Part shown: positions 60,845-64,000 of the stretch, one piece after another
Layout of the letters: each line of letters opens with the position of its first letter
Numbering within the stretch: the first letter of the stretch is position 1
Assembly: GCA_964525605.1 (NCBI GenBank)
Contig: CAZGKT010000014.1
Coordinates: 1 to 64,000, forward strand
Origin: CAVTWJ01 sp964525605
Lineage (GTDB): Bacteria > Oederibacteriota > Muellerivitia > Muellerivitales > Muellerivitaceae
Reading direction: 5' to 3'
DNA length: 64,000 nucleotides
Notes under the pieces: model-generated
Told to the model about the DNA's origin: nothing
What the model saw: the letters and a program-made list of their open reading frames with translations, nothing else
The model's database searches: none
Program-made: the position numbers and the translations under genes

Positions 60845-61306
60845 TTGAAGAATTACCAAAGCCAGGATGAAATTGAGATTTTGAGCTCGCCTGAAAAGGC
60901 TTACCAGGCGCTGACGGATTGGGAAGAAAGATCCCGCTGGCGGCCGGGTTTGAAAATGAAATGGCAGGGAGGTGCCCAGGCCTTTTTGGGACAGGACATT
61001 TTATTTGAAATCGAGGGTGCATTTCCCCCGGCGCATTTCAGCTATTGCATCACAGGATTGGAACCGCCCCGGCGCATATATATGGAATATATCGGTTCGG
61101 CGTTATCGGGAAGGGCGGCGATGGAAGTGACCCCCCTTGAAAAGGGGTGCCGGGTCTCCTTTTATTGGATGAAGGTGGAACCCAAGGGTTTTTGGGCATG
61201 GATTTATTTTTCTCTCGGCTTAGGGATCGCTACCCATCGTCGCCGGACTACCCAAACCCTGGAGTTGTTGAAAAAGCATTTGGAGTCTCTAACAAAACCC
61301 ATTTAA
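60845..61306 (+). CDS. SRPBCC/START-like ligand-binding protein
   Basis: 153 residues from TTG 60845, preceded by GAGGAG. Sequence features of the polyketide-cyclase-like SRPBCC fold are IEILSSPEKAYQALTDWEER at the start, FSYCITGLEPPRRIYMEYIG, and a long C-terminal helix (QTLELLKKHLESLT). Proteins of this fold hold hydrophobic ligands or act in cyclisation. The ligand is unknown. It is divergent from mtnB, and its stop abuts a palindromic repeat. Confidence 0.75.
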   Translation: MKNYQSQDEIEILSSPEKAYQALTDWEERSRWRPGLKMKWQGGAQAFLGQDILFEIEGAFPPAHFSYCITGLEPPRRIYMEYIGSALSGRAAMEVTPLEKGCRVSFYWMKVEPKGFWAWIYFSLGLGIATHRRRTTQTLELLKKHLESLTKPI

Positions 61307-61412
61307 CCGCCAAGACGCCAAGTCCGCCAAAAACAGCGAAGATATAACTAATATAATTCTTTAGTTCCTGATTGTTGTTTGTCTTTCTTGGCGACCTTGG
61401 CGTCTTGGCGGT
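61306..61412. repeat. Palindromic element (family A, copy 3)
   Basis: The left arm ACCGCCAAGACGCCAAG (61306-61322) is a perfect inverted match to CTTGGCGTCTTGGCGGT (61396-61412), with further partial pairing inward. The spacer is AT-rich. It is the best preserved of the three A/C-rich palindromes seen here (7418, 57066, 61306). Confidence 0.8.
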
Positions 61413-61587
61413 GAAAATTGCTTTTGCTTTATGTTTTGCTACAGGTTCAAAGAAAAAAAGGCCAGTCGATCTTCTTCTTATTGGTCGGGGAATGATAGCG
61501 GGTTGATTTGACCTTGCCCCCCACCCTATCATGCTTTTCCTGTTGCTGTCGTTGGACCGAATTTTAGAAGCTTCCGGGGAGAATTCC

Positions 61588-62748
61588 ATGAATTTAAGCC
61601 AAGACCAAATCAAACGCTACACACGACATATCCTTCTCCCCGAAGTCGGGGTGACGGGACAAAAGAAACTTTTGGAAGCCAAGGTTTTGGTGGTCGGGGC
61701 GGGAGGCCTCGGCTGTCCAATCTCCCTCTATCTGGCCGCGGCGGGGGTGGGAACGATAGGTCTGGTTGATTTTGACACGGTGGATGCCAGTAACCTGCAG
61801 CGCCAGGTACTTTTCACTACGGAGGACGTGGGCAAACCCAAGGTGGAGGTGGCCGCCAAAAGGCTGAAGGCCTTGAACCCGGACGTGAAGGTGAATACCT
61901 ACGCAGTGGCCTTGAAGAGCGACAATATCATGGGCATCTTGAAAGATTACGACATGATCATCGACGGGACGGACAACTTTCCTACCCGCTATCTGACTAA
62001 CGACGCCGCCGTACTGCAGGGCAAGCCCAATGTTTATGGTTCCATCTTCCGTTTTGAGGGACAGATGACGGTGTTCAAGACGCCCGAGGGGCCCTGCTAT
62101 CGTTGTCTTTATCCCGAGCCTCCCCCTCCGGGAGAGGTTCCCTCCTGCGCCGAGGGCGGGGTCATGGGCGCCATGGTGGGAACCATCGGGGCCATCCAGG
62201 CGACGGAAGCCATCAAACTCATCACGGGCATCGGCAAGCCTGCCATCGGCAAGTTTGTGATTTATAACTCACTCGATATGCAGTTCCGAACGCTCAAACT
62301 GCACAAGGATCCGGCCTGCCCCATTTGCGGAACAAACCCCACGATCCATGAGCTAATTGATTACGAGCAGTTTTGCGGCATGCGGGTGGAAGAGACCCAG
62401 ACCCAGGAGGTCAAGGTGAGTGGAAAAGACGAAATCACGGCGCTGGAACTGAAGGTGAAACTGGATGAGAAACAGGATTTTTTCCTATTGGATGTTCGCG
62501 AACCCAATGAATATGAGATCGCCAACATCAAAGGGTCAACCCTTCTTCCGCTTTCCCAACTGCCCAACCGGTTTCATGAATTGGACAAGCACAAGGGAAA
62601 GGAAATTGTGGTTCACTGCAAAAGCGGGGTGCGCAGCAAGAAGGCCATCGATTTTTTGAAACAACAGGGGTTTCCCCACCTGGTCAACGTGGCGGGGGGA
62701 ATCCTGGGTTGGAGCGACCAGGTCGATTCGTCGGTCCCCAAGTACTGA
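61588..62748 (+). CDS. MoeB/ThiF-type adenylyltransferase with C-terminal rhodanese domain
   Basis: 386 residues from ATG 61588, with GGGGAG six bases upstream; the frame is open from 61531. The E1-like domain has RYTRHILLPEVGVTGQKKL, the nucleotide loop VVGAGGLGCPISLYLAAAG (about 37-42) and SNLQRQVLFTTEDVGKPKVE. Zn Cys pairs are CYRC and CPIC. Residues about 285-386 form a rhodanese domain with active-site Cys344 in HCKSGVRSKKA. It activates a sulfur-carrier protein (MoaD/ThiS-like) for molybdopterin, thiamine or other thiolation pathways. The partner is not shown by the neighbours. Confidence 0.9.
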   Translation: MNLSQDQIKRYTRHILLPEVGVTGQKKLLEAKVLVVGAGGLGCPISLYLAAAGVGTIGLVDFDTVDASNLQRQVLFTTEDVGKPKVEVAAKRLKALNPDVKVNTYAVALKSDNIMGILKDYDMIIDGTDNFPTRYLTNDAAVLQGKPNVYGSIFRFEGQMTVFKTPEGPCYRCLYPEPPPPGEVPSCAEGGVMGAMVGTIGAIQATEAIKLITGIGKPAIGKFVIYNSLDMQFRTLKLHKDPACPICGTNPTIHELIDYEQFCGMRVEETQTQEVKVSGKDEITALELKVKLDEKQDFFLLDVREPNEYEIANIKGSTLLPLSQLPNRFHELDKHKGKEIVVHCKSGVRSKKAIDFLKQQGFPHLVNVAGGILGWSDQVDSSVPKY

Positions 62749-62764
62749 GTAAAAGCGAGTCGAA

Positions 62765-63379
62765 ATGAGCGGCCCCGCAACCAGGGAAATTGGCGTAGCG
62801 CGGGTGGTGTTCGCGTCCCCCTTCAAAGCTTACGTGGATTACCAGACGGGGGAGACGGATGTTATCGCCCGGGAGCGGGACGAAATCCAGCTTTTCACCC
62901 TGGCCCTGGCCCGATTGTTTTTCCTTCTGGGGGAGAATAAGCAGGTTTCCATTCTTTTGGGTTACCTGCAACAGGCCATGGGCGACACGGTCAATCCCAA
63001 AGGTCTTTTTCGACCCGTCATTCTGGGGAAGGATCAGGAACTTCTACCGGCTATTCCTGAAAAAGCCGAACGCGGGGTTATCCTGAAATTGATTCAGGAA
63101 GAGGACGGTCGTTTGGCCGAATTAATTTTGCCGCTGGGGGATGAGGGCCATACTTATCCCGCTACCGCTATTTTTTTCCTCCAATACCTTATCAGGACGA
63201 TGGGCGAACCGACCCTCTTTTTCCTCATGCTGGTTTTAGCGGGGATGATGGAATATTACGAAAAGATCGGCAAGACCAACGATCTCAAGGCCCTGACCGA
63301 CGCGCCGGCCTATGGATTCAACGAGGCTACCCGGTATATCGACGAGGAACGACGCCGGACCCAGGCACCGCCCGCATAA
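62765..63379 (+). CDS. Conserved-looking protein of unknown function
   Basis: 204 residues, soluble and mainly helical. Sequence segments are VVFASPFKAYVDYQTGETDV and DEIQLFTLALARLFFLLGEN. Near the C-terminus, a hydrophobic stretch (TLFFLMLVLAGMMEYYEKIG) may be a buried helix. No motif for a known family was recognised. It lies 16 bases after the MoeB-like gene and may be co-transcribed. Its stop is five bases from the end of the convergent last gene. Confidence 0.65.
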   Translation: MSGPATREIGVARVVFASPFKAYVDYQTGETDVIARERDEIQLFTLALARLFFLLGENKQVSILLGYLQQAMGDTVNPKGLFRPVILGKDQELLPAIPEKAERGVILKLIQEEDGRLAELILPLGDEGHTYPATAIFFLQYLIRTMGEPTLFFLMLVLAGMMEYYEKIGKTNDLKALTDAPAYGFNEATRYIDEERRRTQAPPA

Positions 63380-63383
63380 TCAT

Positions 63384-64000
63384 TTACCCCCCTCTCTTTC
63401 CCAGATAGCGTCGCGCTTCCATCGTTTCAAATGCATCCTTATCCAGTTTGAGAACCTTTTTAAAATATATTCTCGCCTCTCTTCTTTTCCCAATGCTTGA
63501 AAGAAGCCTTCCGATGTTACCCAACACCATGCAATTGCCCTCATCTCTGTGGAGGGCGTAGATAAGGTATTTCAAGGCATGACGAGGGTTATTTTGAGCC
63601 TGGTGGTAGACGGCCAGTGCGTTGTAGGGAAGGGGATCCTCCTCATGGAAAGTCATGGCCAAACGGGCCAGCCGGGAAGCCCGGTCCAATCCTTCCGGCC
63701 CTCGGCTGAACCAAAAAGCTTGCGATTCCAATAGTTCGGCCGAGAGCAGACGGGTGGGGGAATCGGGCATCGGCCGGCCTGGAACCCATTGGAAAGACCC
63801 CTCTTGCAGGTCGATCCTCTGCAGGGTTCGAGCCAGAAGCGAATACTGGGCCTCGAACCGCCCGATGGTCTGCTCAACCCGGATGAGTTCGAGGATCACA
63901 TCGAGGCGGTCGGGTTGGGTTTGAAGAGTGTCATGCCAGGCGATTTCGACGTCCAGAAGATCTTGGGGGTTCCATTGATTGGGTCGAAAGGCTTCCTCCC
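63384..64000 (-). CDS. TPR-like protein, N-terminus beyond the window
   Basis: The frame is open to the right edge of the window, so this is the C-terminal 200 or so residues of a longer gene; the GTG at 63899 is not a forced start. Repeat-type helices are visible: ASRLARLAMTFHEEDPLPYN, ALAVYHQAQNNPRHALKYLI and GNIGRLLSSIGKRREARIYF, with the 34-residue spacing of TPR units. TPR proteins scaffold protein complexes; the partner is unknown. The C-terminus ends ARRYLGKRGG. Confidence 0.6.
   Translation of the reverse strand, partial: EEAFRPNQWNPQDLLDVEIAWHDTLQTQPDRLDVILELIRVEQTIGRFEAQYSLLARTLQRIDLQEGSFQWVPGRPMPDSPTRLLSAELLESQAFWFSRGPEGLDRASRLARLAMTFHEEDPLPYNALAVYHQAQNNPRHALKYLIYALHRDEGNCMVLGNIGRLLSSIGKRREARIYFKKVLKLDKDAFETMEARRYLGKRGG

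Noticed and set aside
1..64000. CRISPR arrays, tRNA, rRNA, transposase and phage genes
   Set aside because: I looked for regular direct repeats with spacers, tRNA T-loop motifs and recognisable mobile-element proteins and saw none. The repeats present are palindromes, not CRISPR.

Overview
This window looks like a chromosomal segment of an uncultured, probably Gram-negative (two-membrane) bacterium. It encodes an outer-membrane beta-barrel protein, two predicted lipoproteins with very long Thr/Ser/Pro-rich tracts, a type IV-type prepilin, a complete 14-subunit complex I and a futalosine-pathway menaquinone gene. Stalks of that Thr-rich kind remind me of several candidate phyla (FCPU426-like genomes, for example). 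That placement is a weak inference, because the window holds no rRNA or other phylogenetic marker. I found no tRNA, rRNA, CRISPR array, insertion sequence or phage gene.

Layout. 0-3 kb: the tail of an unidentified gene, 6-phosphogluconate dehydrogenase with an unusual cofactor loop, and a beta-barrel protein. 2.8-16.9 kb: a promoter and a continuous nuoABCDEFGHIJKLMN operon, interrupted only by a small palindromic element between nuoF and nuoG. 16.9-20.1 kb: a PIG-V-like membrane mannosyltransferase, a thiamine-binding-like protein, a prepilin and a secreted protein. 20.3-28.3 kb: a central-metabolism block with 2-oxoglutarate:ferredoxin oxidoreductase (korAB), a four-cluster ferredoxin, a thioredoxin-reductase-like ferredoxin-NADP reductase and succinate dehydrogenase/fumarate reductase (sdhCAB). 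28.3-29.3 kb: an AT-rich, gene-poor stretch that contains a complete-looking micro-gene for a 15-residue Lys/Ala peptide. 29.3-40 kb: a membrane PAS protein, an EamA transporter, an FAD oxidoreductase plus fatty-acid desaturase, a DUF4337 protein, CstA, an MFS exporter and a GT39-type glycosyltransferase. 40-47.5 kb: a polysaccharide-degradation locus with an AraC-type regulator, a stalked alginate-lyase-like lipoprotein, a GH44 glucanase and an SDR enzyme. 47.7-51 kb: a VWA protein and its MoxR-like AAA+ partner. 51.2-64 kb: mixed housekeeping genes, namely a double-length ThyX-like protein, a HAD phosphatase, a stalked cupredoxin lipoprotein, MqnD, a GIY-YIG protein, a Nudix-DUF309 fusion, QueG, the methionine-salvage genes mtnB and mtnD, an SRPBCC protein, a MoeB-rhodanese protein and a TPR-like gene that runs off the end.

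How the genes fit together. Complex I, Sdh and menaquinone (MqnD) form the entry side of a quinone-based respiratory chain. KorAB and the ferredoxin/FNR pair link 2-oxoglutarate oxidation (or its reversal) to ferredoxin and NADPH. The GH44 and alginate-lyase-like enzymes suggest growth on plant or algal polysaccharide, with products feeding sugar metabolism, including the oxidative pentose phosphate step (gnd). CstA and EamA suggest scavenging and transport of small molecules. Several dispersed palindromic repeats of at least three types lie in the intergenic spaces.

The observations I rate highest are the 15-residue basic micro-gene, the cupredoxin at the tip of a Thr-rich surface stalk, the fused ThyX-like protein with a split signature motif, and the family of palindromic elements, one of which sits inside the nuo operon.
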